A stretch of 64,000 nucleotides of DNA. It comes from Myxococcus qinghaiensis. Lineage in GTDB: Bacteria; Myxococcota; Myxococcia; Myxococcales; Myxococcaceae. Under the pieces are notes generated by a model that was given only the letters and a program-made list of their open reading frames with translations, was not told the DNA's origin and made no database searches. A program made the translations under genes and the position numbers. The stretch lies in the NCBI RefSeq assembly GCF_024198215.1, contig NZ_JAKCFA010000010.1:1-64000 (forward strand), given 5' to 3'. This document shows positions 8,533-17,131 of the stretch, one piece after another; the first letter of the stretch is position 1; each line of letters begins with the position of its first letter.

Positions 8533-9001
8533 TGAGTGGCTTCCACTATCCTACCAGGACGTCGAAGTTGTGAGTTGTTTAGCATTTATCGGCGACATGC
8601 CCTGGAGTCTGGGGTGTCCGGGTGGAAGCTGACATCAGGGCTTCCCCGCATGGATTTCGCACTGCGCACAGCGCGACAATGAAGTGCAGGCCCACCGGGG
8701 GGAGGGCCTTTCGCGGTAGGTTTCATGTGAGCGCGCGCCGGGGATCGACAGTCGATGCCCGGCGCGCCGCCCTTGAACCCCGCGATTTCCCTCACATTGG
8801 CGCGAAGCCCGCGATGCACCCTGGAGCGTCCGCTTCGCGCTTTGACGCGCGGTGTCGCACGCAAGGCCGCGAAACAACGCCCGTTCGCGGCCGGCACGTC
8901 GCTGGCTATAAGATTCATGACAAATGAATTCCTACCGTGTCATTGCGCGGTGTCTGTCCATGCGCTCGTGACGAACGAGTGCTCATTCAGGGGTGTCTGA
9001 G
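8533..9001. other. 469-base intergenic region with a strong hairpin and promoter-like sequence
   Basis: The region lies between the divergent LuxR-type gene and the DUF3015-like lipoprotein. Short open frames on both strands have no ribosome-binding site or recognisable protein. It holds the 8733-8767 hairpin and, at 8907-8912, TATAAG with a weak -35 (TTCGCG, spacer 17) that could serve the plus-strand operon. No RNA gene was recognised. Confidence 0.6.
8733..8767. repeat. near-perfect inverted repeat, 16-base arms and CAG loop
   Basis: The arm GCGCGCCGGGGATCGA (8733-8748) pairs with TCGATGCCCGGCGCGC (8752-8767) with one mismatch, leaving only a three-base loop. No T-run follows on either strand, so it is not a typical Rho-independent terminator. 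It may be a cruciform or protein-binding site, a small RNA stem, or a dispersed palindromic element. The pairing is seen directly; the role is unknown. Confidence 0.9.
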
Positions 9002-9844
9002 ATGACTTTGAAGCACACCGGGAAACTTGCGTTGGGAATGGCCGTGCTGCTGGGCGTGACGGGATGTCGGACGCCGGGGGCCATGGGGAGTGGAGGGATG
9101 AGCGCGTCGGAGGGGTCTTCCGACGGTTCGGGCTCGGGGTCGGATGGCTCCAAGTCGAATGGCTCGTCGGACGGGTCCGGGGACTCGTCGAACGGCTCGG
9201 GGGACTCGTCGAAGGGGTCGGGTGACTCCAGCAAGTCGGAGGCGGGCTCCAGCGGGGATTCGAACCACAGCTCCGAAGAGGGGGGCTCCAGCGAGTCGCG
9301 CTCCAGCAAGCAGAGCGACACGGGGACCAGCGAGTCGGAGAATGGAGGGGAGGGGAAGGACTCGCGCTCGGAGACGAGCAACAGCGAGAACAACGACGGG
9401 CGCGTGGTGTCGGCGACGACGGTGGCGGCCACGGTGATCGGGCTGGGGGTGGTCATCTGGCGCGTCGTGGCGGCGGCCGAGCGGCGGCGTCAGGCTCCGC
9501 CTCCGCCGGAGGAGGTGGGGCGCGCGGCGCAGGTGTACTTGCGCTCGCGGACGCACCAGCTTCGGGAGGACCTGGCCTTGGGGGCGGGGCCCACGGTGGA
9601 GGACCTGGCGTCGGCGGCGAGCATCCGTCGGGAGAACCTGGGGACCTTCGGGCGGCTCTTGCGCGCGAACCGGCAGGAGCTGCTGGCGATGGCGGACACG
9701 CGCACCCTGACGCCCGAGCGGGCGCTGGCCTGGTTGGCGAGGGTGGGTGAGCTGGCGCGCACGGACCCGAGGCTCGACGAGGACCGGCGTGCCTTCCTCG
9801 CGGCGCACGGTGACGAGGAGGCGACGGCGGGGGTGATGGAGTGA
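9002..9844 (+). CDS. lipoprotein with long Ser/Gly-rich linker and DUF3015-like C-terminal domain
   Basis: The start at ATG 9002 gives a lipoprotein signal (LLGVTGC, Cys22); GTG 8993 is an alternative. Residues about 35-130 are almost entirely Ser, Gly, Asp, Glu and Lys, with repeated DGSGDSS-type units. A hydrophobic segment (SATTVAATVIGLGVVIWRVV) follows, and then a helical domain with DLALGAGPTVEDLASAA that resembles DUF3015. The next gene encodes a DUF4105 protein and starts in the overlapping GTGA, so the two are translationally coupled. DUF3015 and DUF4105 genes are often neighbours in other proteobacteria (from memory). The domain call is moderate; the function is unknown. Confidence 0.65.
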   Translation: MTLKHTGKLALGMAVLLGVTGCRTPGAMGSGGMSASEGSSDGSGSGSDGSKSNGSSDGSGDSSNGSGDSSKGSGDSSKSEAGSSGDSNHSSEEGGSSESRSSKQSDTGTSESENGGEGKDSRSETSNSENNDGRVVSATTVAATVIGLGVVIWRVVAAAERRRQAPPPPEEVGRAAQVYLRSRTHQLREDLALGAGPTVEDLASAASIRRENLGTFGRLLRANRQELLAMADTRTLTPERALAWLARVGELARTDPRLDEDRRAFLAAHGDEEATAGVME

Positions 9845-12800
9845 GCCGCCGGGTGGCGTGGGTGCTGAGTCTCGCGTTCACGCTGCCCGCGTGGGCGGAA
9901 CCTGTCGGAATGGGAGCGCAGCGAGACGGGGCGCATGAAGTTCCCCCGCGAGGCACGCCGCTCCAGGTCGCAGCGGTGCCGCGATACAACGCGCACGCGC
10001 TGATGCGCGCCGAGGCCGCGGCGCAAAGCCTGGCGCCAGAGGTCGCACCCGCATCAGGTGAAGGCGCGCAAGCGACGATGCAGGTCGAGGCCCCCGCACA
10101 CGGTGAGACGGGCCCCGCTCGCTCCTTGAAGGAACGCGTGCACGCCCTGGAGCGGGTCGGAGTGCTGCTGCGAGGCGCCGCCGCGGACGACGAGTCCCTG
10201 GTGCGTGAGGTGGAGGCGGGCCTGGGCGCCTTGCCGCCCGCGATGCGCCGCTTTCCCGGAGGGCCGCTCGAGTTCGTCCTCCACCCGGAGCCCGAGCCGC
10301 TGGGGATGGGTGATGGCACCGCCGTGCGTCCGGACTGGTCCGAGGGGCGCACCCGCTTCCACCTCTACCGGTACGCATCGTCCTCGGAGCGTCGCGCGAC
10401 ACTGCGCCTGTCGCGCCTGACGGACGAGGAGTCGGAGCAGCTGTGGCGCCGCCGCGCCGTGGTGCACGCGGTGGTGCAGCGCTGGGACGACGCCTGGCAG
10501 TGGAGCCAGTCCGAGAGCTGGCGTCGCCTGTCGGGCTGGATGAGGCCCTTCGAGCGACCGTTGGTCTGGAAGGAGGAAGCGCGCCTGCACTACGCCGGGG
10601 CCTTCAGTCGCGCGCGGGGCCAGGGCAGCGCATCGCTGGACCTGGTGACCTTCGCCGAGGAGTTCTTCCTCCCCGTGGAGTCCCTGCGCGACGACGCGCT
10701 CTCCATGGACGAGCAGGTGCGCTGTCAGGAGTTCTCCAAGTCACGCGCCCTGGCGGAAGCCGTGGAGGCCACGGGCCTGGGCGCGCTGGGCTCGCGCGGC
10801 GCCTGTCCCGCCTTCGACGCCTGGGCGGAGCTCGACCTCCTGTCCCACGTGGAGGTCCTCCTGGTCGCCGCCACGGGACGCCAGCCCGAGTCCCTCTTCG
10901 GCCACCTGCTCCTGCGCCCGGTCTGGAGCGAGGGCGCTCAAGTGCGAGGTCCCTCCTTCGAGCGCGTCGTGCAGCTCGTGGCGCTCACGGGCATGGAGCC
11001 CAAGGGCCTGGGCTACGTGGTGAAGGGGATGACGGGCAGCTACGACACCGTCTTCCTCACCGGGACGATGGGCGACCTCACGCACGAGTCGCTGGAGCTG
11101 GAGCAACGCACCATCCGCCGCTTCCGACTGCGCCTCACTCGCGGCGAGGAGGAGCGGATGCTGGAGCGCATCTGGGAGCTCGAGCGACGCGGGTACATGG
11201 GCTACTACTTCTTCACCGACAACTGCGCGAGCGCGCTCCTCTTCCTCCTCAATGGAGTCCTGGAGCACGGTCGACAGGTGCGCCCCCCCGGAGTGATGTG
11301 GGTCCTGCCCACCGCGACGCTGGATGCAATGGCGAAGCTGGAGGTGCTGGGCAAGGAGGGCGCCGCGGGTCCCCTGCTGGAGCTCATCCCCGATGCCTTC
11401 GAGTCCACCGGAGACCGCGCCGTCCGCGCGGACGCCCTCCGGCGAGAGACTCTCGAAGCCCTCACGGGCCAGGTCGATGCCGCCCCATTGTCGCGACTGC
11501 TCCACCTGCACGCGCGCCTCCAGTCCCCCGAGCCCGACACGAGACGCGAGGCCTACGGAGCGTTGCCGGAGACGGTGCGCGCGGTGCTCGACTCCGCCTC
11601 TCCCCAGGTCCGAGCCTCCTCCGTGCGCGAGACGCTGCACGCCTACGTCGCCCATGCGGTGCGGGTGGAGCGCGCGGCGTTGGACCGGTTGGAGGGAGAG
11701 CGACTGCGCATCGAACGCCAGCGGTTGCTCGCGGTGAACACGCCCTTGAAGGGCGCCTCGGAGGCGGGAATCCGCGAGCGTCAGCGGGTCTTCGAGCGAG
11801 AAGACGCGCTCCAGCGGAAGCTGGCGGTGCTGGACCGCACGGCGCTGTTTCAGGAAGCACTGGCCAGGGCGCCGCGCCGCGCGCCGACGCCGAAGGAGCT
11901 GAAGGTCCTGGTCCGCGCCGAGCGCACCGAGGCCGCCTTCATCCGGGCCACCGAGGTCCAGGGCGAGCTGAATGACGGCGTGTTCGCGGACGTCGACGCG
12001 GTGGCCTTCCTGGGCGCGGACCGTCGTCGCAAGGTGGAGGCCGAGACGCGCTGGGCCGCCACGGCGCTGCGCGAGTCGGGCGCGGCGCGCACGGTGGTGA
12101 GCGTGGGCATGGACTTCCCGGACGTGGGCGCGGCGCGGCCCGTGGTGAGCGTGCGCACCGCGGGAATGGCGGAGGCCCTGGGTGACTCGCGCCTGCATGG
12201 CTTCCAGTCGAGCAGCGAGCTGCGCGTCCTGGACGGTGAGCTCTCGCTGGAGCCGCGCTGGGGCCCTCCGCGCGTGGTGTCCACGGACATGACGCTGGTG
12301 GGCTACCGCACCTTGCAGCGGGATTTGCCCCAGTTCCGTCAGTCCGGGTGGGACTCGCTCGGGTGGGGCGCGGAGGCCCGCGTGGCCTCGGACACGGCGC
12401 GGGCCATGCCCTACCGGGCCACCGTGCAGGCGGAGGCGCTGGTGGTGCTGGACGCGGGGGCGCGCTTCTCGCGCTTCACGGCGGTGGGCGTGGGAGGGCT
12501 CGCGCGGATGCACTGGAGCGAGCAGGCCCTGACACCGGCGGCGGGGCCTCGACTGTCACTGACGCACCGCACGGGTCTGCCGGGCTCGGGTGCCAACGCC
12601 GTGCGCCTGGAGGCGGCCTATGCCCCCACGTGGCGGATGGGCGATGCCCGCCTCACGCACGAGGCGGGCGCCTGGCTTCAGGTGGAGTGGTTCCTGGGCC
12701 GCGCGGGACCCTTTGGTGTGTTGCTCACTCCTCGCGCACAGGCTCGCTGGGAGGGCTCACTCGCTCCACGCGCACTTCGCGAGTCACGGTCTCCGTCGTC

Positions 12801-12855
12801 GTGGTTGTCCGGTACGCTGGACCGTCGGCTGGCACTGGGTCTTGAGCTGCGCTGA
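9841..12855 (+). CDS. DUF4105-domain exported protein
   Basis: This 1004-residue protein starts at GTG 9841, overlapping the previous stop by four bases, and has a signal peptide (LAFTLPAWA). Around residues 335-470 it has the DUF4105 pattern: a hydrophobic segment ending in ESLFGHLLLRP, then TMGDLTHESLELEQ, RRFRLRLTRGEEERM and FFTDNCASALLFLLNG. The conserved His and the Asn-Cys pair recall permuted papain-like (NlpC/P60-like) enzymes, but activity is unproven. The C-terminal 300 residues look like outer-membrane-barrel-type strands ending in R-L-A-L-G-L-E-L-R. The 3' end overlaps the convergent membrane-protein gene by 131 bases. Confidence 0.75.
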   Translation: MSRRVAWVLSLAFTLPAWAEPVGMGAQRDGAHEVPPRGTPLQVAAVPRYNAHALMRAEAAAQSLAPEVAPASGEGAQATMQVEAPAHGETGPARSLKERVHALERVGVLLRGAAADDESLVREVEAGLGALPPAMRRFPGGPLEFVLHPEPEPLGMGDGTAVRPDWSEGRTRFHLYRYASSSERRATLRLSRLTDEESEQLWRRRAVVHAVVQRWDDAWQWSQSESWRRLSGWMRPFERPLVWKEEARLHYAGAFSRARGQGSASLDLVTFAEEFFLPVESLRDDALSMDEQVRCQEFSKSRALAEAVEATGLGALGSRGACPAFDAWAELDLLSHVEVLLVAATGRQPESLFGHLLLRPVWSEGAQVRGPSFERVVQLVALTGMEPKGLGYVVKGMTGSYDTVFLTGTMGDLTHESLELEQRTIRRFRLRLTRGEEERMLERIWELERRGYMGYYFFTDNCASALLFLLNGVLEHGRQVRPPGVMWVLPTATLDAMAKLEVLGKEGAAGPLLELIPDAFESTGDRAVRADALRRETLEALTGQVDAAPLSRLLHLHARLQSPEPDTRREAYGALPETVRAVLDSASPQVRASSVRETLHAYVAHAVRVERAALDRLEGERLRIERQRLLAVNTPLKGASEAGIRERQRVFEREDALQRKLAVLDRTALFQEALARAPRRAPTPKELKVLVRAERTEAAFIRATEVQGELNDGVFADVDAVAFLGADRRRKVEAETRWAATALRESGAARTVVSVGMDFPDVGAARPVVSVRTAGMAEALGDSRLHGFQSSSELRVLDGELSLEPRWGPPRVVSTDMTLVGYRTLQRDLPQFRQSGWDSLGWGAEARVASDTARAMPYRATVQAEALVVLDAGARFSRFTAVGVGGLARMHWSEQALTPAAGPRLSLTHRTGLPGSGANAVRLEAAYAPTWRMGDARLTHEAGAWLQVEWFLGRAGPFGVLLTPRAQARWEGSLAPRALRESRSPSSWLSGTLDRRLALGLELR

Positions 12856-13303
12856 AGTCGTCTGTCAGCAGCTGGGTGGAGTAGGGGCCCGTGGCGGCGC
12901 CGATGAACGTGCCGATGACGAAGAGGGCCGTCCAGCCCCAGAACCCCAGCCCGCCGAAGATGCGCAGCTGGTGGGGGCCGGCGAGGAAGGAGAAGAGCGC
13001 GATGAACGCCGGCAGCGCGATGGAGGTGACGAGGGCCGCGCCGAGCGCACGCTTCATCGTCCGCGCGTGGAACCCGCCGAACGCGCCGGCAATCAGGCCA
13101 TTGAAGAGCGGCACGAAGAAGACGACGAAGCCGGTGACGAGCATCGTCGCCACGCTGACGACGAACCGGTTGTGCTTGAAGTAGATCTCCTCGTTCCTCA
13201 TGCCGATGCCCGCGGGGAGCTCGGAGTAGCTGAGCTCGCGGTGCACGTCCCTCACATAGGGGGCAGGGGTGGTGGTTCTGTCGGAGCGAGTCAATTCGAC
13301 CAT
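12725..13303 (-). CDS. small integral membrane protein of unknown function
   Basis: The start at ATG 13303 (MVELTRSD) has GGGAGG about ten bases upstream, better than the longer frame at 13336. The 192-residue protein has a charged N-terminus with FKHNRF before four hydrophobic segments (FVVSVATMLVTGFVVFF, a Gly-rich helix, ALPAFIALFSFLAG, and GWTALFVIGTFIGAATG). It ends in a hydrophilic tail rich in Thr, Glu and Val. I do not recognise the family. Its last 131 bases overlap the end of the convergent DUF4105 gene, so the tail is encoded antisense to the last beta strands of that protein. Confidence 0.65.
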   Translation of the reverse strand: MVELTRSDRTTTPAPYVRDVHRELSYSELPAGIGMRNEEIYFKHNRFVVSVATMLVTGFVVFFVPLFNGLIAGAFGGFHARTMKRALGAALVTSIALPAFIALFSFLAGPHQLRIFGGLGFWGWTALFVIGTFIGAATGPYSTQLLTDDFSAAQDPVPADGPAYRTTTTTETVTREVRVERVSPPSEPVREE

Positions 13304-13558
13304 GGCTTTCGAGCCTCCCAGGGGCGGGCGCGGCATCTCCGCCGTCCCTCAGGTGTGGGGTCGGCGACGGACATGTGGAAGGGCCGCTGACTCCACCGGG
13401 GAGCGGGCTGCCCTGCGAACCCCTGGTGCTTCCTCGGGGCAAGCCAGGGAAAACAGGCGGGGCTCCCCGAGAGGGCGGGCGCCGTGGGGCTTGGCGGCTC
13501 GCCGTCTGCGGCTATGCTGCCGCGCCCGTTAGTCCCCTCACGTCCGTACGGAATTCCC

Positions 13559-14077
13559 ATGAGCCTTCGCCGAGCCCTGCTGACCGTCGTCCTGACCTCC
13601 ACCTCGCTGCTGACCGCCTGTGCCTTGAGGCCGACCTACAAGGAACTGGTGGCGCCGCCGAGCGCCGCTGACGTCACCCCTGGGCAGATGGTGGTGCTGC
13701 GCGTGGTGGACGGCGACGGCAAGCCCGTGGAGGGTGCCCGGGTCCGCGCGGGCGAGCTCCGCACGCGCCTGAACGTCCTCAGCGACGCGGATGGTCTGGT
13801 GAAGCTGGAGGCGAACGAGGCGCTGCTGAAGGAGAACCCGCTGGTGGAGGTGGTGCTGCCCAAGGGCGTGAAGACGTACCGCCTGCAGCTGGCGCCCTCG
13901 GGTGAGGCGCCCGCCGCTCCGGTGGAGACCGCGCCCCAGGCCCCCGCCGCTCCGGAGCCCGCGCCCGCGACGGAGACCCCGGCCTCCGACGCGCCCGCCA
14001 CCACCCCGGAGGCCGCGCCCAGCCCCGTGCAGCAGCCGGCCGCGACCCCGGCGCCGGCGCCGACGCCCGGCACCTGA
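13559..14077 (+). CDS. lipoprotein with Pro/Ala-rich C-terminal tail
   Basis: The start at ATG 13559 gives a lipoprotein signal peptide (TVVLTSTSLLTAC, Cys about 21). A short beta-rich domain follows, with VVLRVVDGDGKPVEGARVRA and DADGLVKLEAN, reminiscent of carboxypeptidase-regulatory or transthyretin-like repeats. The last 65 residues are nearly all Pro, Ala, Thr and Glu, as in periplasm-spanning linkers. The longer frame at 13484 has no signal peptide and was not used. No partner is suggested by the neighbours. Confidence 0.7.
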   Translation: MSLRRALLTVVLTSTSLLTACALRPTYKELVAPPSAADVTPGQMVVLRVVDGDGKPVEGARVRAGELRTRLNVLSDADGLVKLEANEALLKENPLVEVVLPKGVKTYRLQLAPSGEAPAAPVETAPQAPAAPEPAPATETPASDAPATTPEAAPSPVQQPAATPAPAPTPGT

Positions 14078-14107
14078 GCCGCGCGTGTCGACTCCTCCGC
14101 GTGAGGC

Positions 14108-14782
14108 TCAGCCGAGCTTCGCGTGGAGGAAGTCCACGGTGCGCTTCCACGCCAGGCGCGCATTGTCGGGCGAGTAGACCTCCGGCCGCGTGTCGTTGAA
14201 GAACGCGTGGCTGGCGTCGTAGCGGTGAAGCTCGGCGGGCACGCGGGCGGCCTTCAGCTTCTGCTCCAGCGCATCCACGCGGTCGGGCGTGCACCAGTCG
14301 TCATTCTTCGCGAAGTGGCCCAGCACCGGCGCGCGGATGCGCGTGACGTCCACGGCCTCCGGAGGAATCCCGTAGAAGGGGACCACGGCGTCGAGCCCCG
14401 GGTCATTGGCTCCCGCCAGCAGCGTCAGCGCTCCTCCCATGCAGAAGCCGAGGATGGCGACCTTGGTGCCCGCTCCACCGCGCTCGCGCAGCGCGTCCGT
14501 GGCGGCGCGCAGCTCCGCGCTGGCCTGACCCCAGTCCAGTTGCGTCAGCAGCTTGTCCGCCTCCGCCGCGTCCTTCGTCGTGCGGCCGTGGTAGAGGTCC
14601 ACCGCGAACACGGTGAAGCCCTCCTTCGCGAGCCGGTCGGCGACGCCCTGGATGTGAGCGTCGAGGCCCCACCACTCATGGATGAGGACCACCGCGCCCT
14701 TCGCTCCCGAGGCAGGGGCTTCACTCAGAGAGCCCGCCAGTCCCTGGCCCTGCTTGCCAGTCAGCCTTGCCTGCCCTGCCAT
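14108..14782 (-). CDS. dienelactone hydrolase family protein
   Basis: The start at ATG 14782 is preceded by AAGGGG. The 224-residue alpha/beta-hydrolase has the family signatures: Glu36 in VVLIHEWWGL, the nucleophile Cys114 in GFCMGG, Asp161/162 in KNDDWC, and His192 in YDASHAFFND. All catalytic residues are present, so it is probably active on lactones or esters; the substrate is unknown. There is no signal peptide, so it is cytosolic. It is convergent with the Pro/Ala-rich lipoprotein gene and divergent from the GreA/GreB-like gene, 83 bases away. Confidence 0.85.
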   Translation of the reverse strand: MAGQARLTGKQGQGLAGSLSEAPASGAKGAVVLIHEWWGLDAHIQGVADRLAKEGFTVFAVDLYHGRTTKDAAEADKLLTQLDWGQASAELRAATDALRERGGAGTKVAILGFCMGGALTLLAGANDPGLDAVVPFYGIPPEAVDVTRIRAPVLGHFAKNDDWCTPDRVDALEQKLKAARVPAELHRYDASHAFFNDTRPEVYSPDNARLAWKRTVDFLHAKLG

Positions 14783-14865
14783 GCGTGCACCCCTTGAGTG
14801 ATGGGAGAAGCGGCGTACCTTAATAATCTCGGGGCCTCGAAGTCCCTCGACGCGTGGAGGCGGGA

Positions 14866-15396
14866 ATGTCGAAGGCATTCACGAAGGAAGACTCGGGTGG
14901 GGACGAGGCGCTGGTACCGCCGCGCCCGAGGTCCGCTTCGGGAGACAAGCGCTACATCACTCCGGAGGGCTACCGCGCGCTGCAGGAGGAGCTGGCGTCC
15001 ACGCAGGGGCCCGACTCCGGTGCGCGAGGACTGACGCCGCTGGAGGCCGGGGTGCGGCGTCAGGAGCGCGAGCGACGGGCGCGGCACCTCGTGGCGACGC
15101 TGGAGGAGGTGCGGGTGGTGGAGCCGGACCCGGCGCAGGCGGGCCGCGTCTTCTTTGGCGCATGGGTGGAGCTGGAGGACGAGGAAGGCGAGCGGGTGCG
15201 CTACCGCATCGTCGGCCTGGATGAGGCGGACGTGAAGGCGGGGCGGCTCAGCGTGGAGTCTCCGCTGGCCCGGGCGCTGCTGGGCAAGGAAGTGGGGGAG
15301 TCCGTGCAGGTGGAGCGGCCTCGGGGCGCGGTGGAATACACGGTGGTCGCCGTGGACTATGCTGCGGCCCCGTTTTCGACACCCCTGTCTCTGTGA
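14866..15396 (+). CDS. GreA/GreB-family transcription elongation factor-like protein
   Basis: The start at ATG 14866 follows GGAGG by about five bases; the GTG at 14854 is less likely. The N-terminal half has the coiled-coil character of Gre factors (ITPEGYRALQEELA). The C-terminal half is the FKBP-like Gre domain (VELEDEEGERVRYRIVGLDE, SPLARALLGKEVGESVQV). Gre factors rescue backtracked RNA polymerase through acidic residues at the coiled-coil tip. Here the coiled coil has a Gly-Leu-Thr-Pro insertion instead of the usual acidic tip, so the cleavage function is uncertain and it may be a Gre-domain paralogue. Confidence 0.75.
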   Translation: MSKAFTKEDSGGDEALVPPRPRSASGDKRYITPEGYRALQEELASTQGPDSGARGLTPLEAGVRRQERERRARHLVATLEEVRVVEPDPAQAGRVFFGAWVELEDEEGERVRYRIVGLDEADVKAGRLSVESPLARALLGKEVGESVQVERPRGAVEYTVVAVDYAAAPFSTPLSL

Positions 15397-15405
15397 GTCC
15401 CTGAC

Positions 15406-16311
15406 ATGCGAAGCCTCCTGGCGGTCCTGGTCGCGGTTCCCTCGCTGGCCCTGGCGCAGTCCAAGGAATTGGAGAAGGTGCCGGTGACGAGCAGCCCCGT
15501 CGCGGGCAACGTGCACATGCTCGTGGGCGCGGGCGGCAACATCGGCGTCTCGGTGGGGCCGGATGGATTGCTCATCGTCGATGACCAGTTCGAGCCCCTG
15601 GCGCCCAAGATTCACAAGGCCTTGGACAAGCTGAGCAAGGCGAAGATTGCCTACGTGCTGAACACCCACTGGCACGGCGACCACACGGGCGGCAACGCCG
15701 TCTTCGGCCGCGAGGGTCGCATCGTGGCGCATCGCGAGGTGCGCACGCGCCTGGTGGTCGGGCAGGACAGGGGGGACCGCGGAGTCGTCCCTCCGGCGAA
15801 GAAGGAGGCGCTGCCGGTCATCACCTACGACACGGGCATGTCGCTGTACTTCAACGGCGAGGAGATTCGCCTGACGCACCTGCCGGCGGGCCACACGGAC
15901 GGCGACACGCTGGTGCACTTCGTCGGTTCCAACGTGGTGCACACCGGCGACCAGTTCTTCGTGGACGCCTTCCCGTTCATCGACGTGAACAGCGGCGGCT
16001 CGGTGGAAGGGTACGTGCGCAACGTGGAGAAGCTGCTCCAGACGCTCCCGGCGGACGTGAAAATCATTCCGGGCCACGGACCGCTGACGGACAAGGCGGG
16101 CCTGGAGCGCTTCGTGGCGGCGCTGCGCGAGTCGGTGGCCCTGGTGCGCACGAAGAAGGACGCCGGCAAGACGCTGGAGCAGGTGAAGGCGGAGAGCCTG
16201 CCCGAGCACCTCAAGTCCTTCGGCACGGGCTACATCAAGACGGACGTGTGGCTGGAGACGGTGTTCCAGGGCCTGGCGAAGGGCGCGGCGAAGGCGGCGG
16301 ACACGAAGTAG
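15406..16311 (+). CDS. exported metallo-beta-lactamase-fold hydrolase
   Basis: The 301-residue protein has a signal peptide with an A-L-A/Q cleavage site. The zinc motif HWHGDH is at 88-93 and is followed by the downstream ligands in LPAGHTDGD, HTGDQFF and IPGHG. This is a complete MBL active site of the type seen in periplasmic quinoprotein-relay or glyoxalase-like hydrolases. The true substrate cannot be read from the sequence; similarity to subclass B3 enzymes does not imply antibiotic hydrolysis. It follows the Gre-like gene by nine bases and its stop abuts the convergent methyltransferase gene. Confidence 0.8.
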   Translation: MRSLLAVLVAVPSLALAQSKELEKVPVTSSPVAGNVHMLVGAGGNIGVSVGPDGLLIVDDQFEPLAPKIHKALDKLSKAKIAYVLNTHWHGDHTGGNAVFGREGRIVAHREVRTRLVVGQDRGDRGVVPPAKKEALPVITYDTGMSLYFNGEEIRLTHLPAGHTDGDTLVHFVGSNVVHTGDQFFVDAFPFIDVNSGGSVEGYVRNVEKLLQTLPADVKIIPGHGPLTDKAGLERFVAALRESVALVRTKKDAGKTLEQVKAESLPEHLKSFGTGYIKTDVWLETVFQGLAKGAAKAADTK

Positions 16312-17028
16312 TCAGCGCTTCGTCGCGATGACGGTGGCCAGCGGTGTGAAGGGCTCGGGGAGGATGCCGTCGCGAACCTCGACGGTGAACCCCTGGGCCT
16401 CCAGCAGGTCCCGCGCGCGAGGCACCAGGAACGTCAGGTAGTACATGACGAAGGGCGGCTTCCAGAGCGCGTTGCGCACGCGCATGGCGGCGTTGAAGCC
16501 CTTGGCCACCCAGTAGCCGGGACGCAGCCGTGACGGCGGATGGCCGGTGACGAAGAGGAACCGGCCTCCAGGCCGCAGGGCGCGATGGATGCCTTGCACC
16601 AGTCGTGATTCGTCCTCTTCGAGGATGTGGCCGAAGGCGCCGAAGCAGGTGACGACGTCGAATTCCGCGTCGAAGGTCATCGCCAGCGCGTCACCCCGGA
16701 CGAACTGGAAGGCGGCGGTGCCGGGGGCGGCGGAGAGGCGACGGTCCGCTTCCTCGAGCATGCCCTGGCTCACGTCGATGCCGACGACGCGCTCCCGGGC
16801 GAGGGGCCGCAACAAACGCATGGCGGCGCCGGTGCCGCAGCACACGTCCAGGGCGGTGTCGACGGAGCCAGCCGGGCCCAGGGCATCGATGGCGGCCTGG
16901 ACCACCGGGTCGGGCGTGCGGAAGGGCGTGTAGTCGAACTTGGGGGCCAGCAGGTCGTAGCCGTGTTCGACGGAGGTCATGGCCTGCTCGGCCAGCTCGA
17001 GGAGGGTGGGCCCTTGGCGGTGGAACAT
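16312..17028 (-). CDS. class I SAM-dependent methyltransferase
   Basis: The SAM-binding motif LDVCCGTGAAM is followed by VVGIDVSQGMLEEADRRL, VRGDALAM and FDVVTCFGAFGHILE, which is a complete Rossmann methyltransferase core. The chosen start is ATG 17028 (MFHRQGP); a longer frame to 17133 and a shorter start at MTSVEHG are possible, none with a clear ribosome-binding site. The acceptor substrate is unknown. It abuts the stop of the MBL-fold gene and is divergent from the lipoprotein operon, about 100 bases away. Confidence 0.75.
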   Translation of the reverse strand: MFHRQGPTLLELAEQAMTSVEHGYDLLAPKFDYTPFRTPDPVVQAAIDALGPAGSVDTALDVCCGTGAAMRLLRPLARERVVGIDVSQGMLEEADRRLSAAPGTAAFQFVRGDALAMTFDAEFDVVTCFGAFGHILEEDESRLVQGIHRALRPGGRFLFVTGHPPSRLRPGYWVAKGFNAAMRVRNALWKPPFVMYYLTFLVPRARDLLEAQGFTVEVRDGILPEPFTPLATVIATKR

Positions 17029-17131
17029 GGTGCCATTGGGTGTATCGCACCCGGAGGCTCGCGAGGACTGCTTCTCTCTGCCTCTGTGTGCCATGAACGC
17101 TCCCTGGCACGGCCTGCTAGTCTCCCTGCTC

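Noticed and set aside
8586..8927. Small open frames on both strands in the 8.5-9.0 kb gap
   Set aside because: No ribosome-binding site, no signal or domain, and they overlap the hairpin; treated as non-coding.
15406..16311. Antibiotic-resistance metallo-beta-lactamase
   Set aside because: The fold motif is shared by many hydrolases and nothing in the sequence specifies a beta-lactam substrate.
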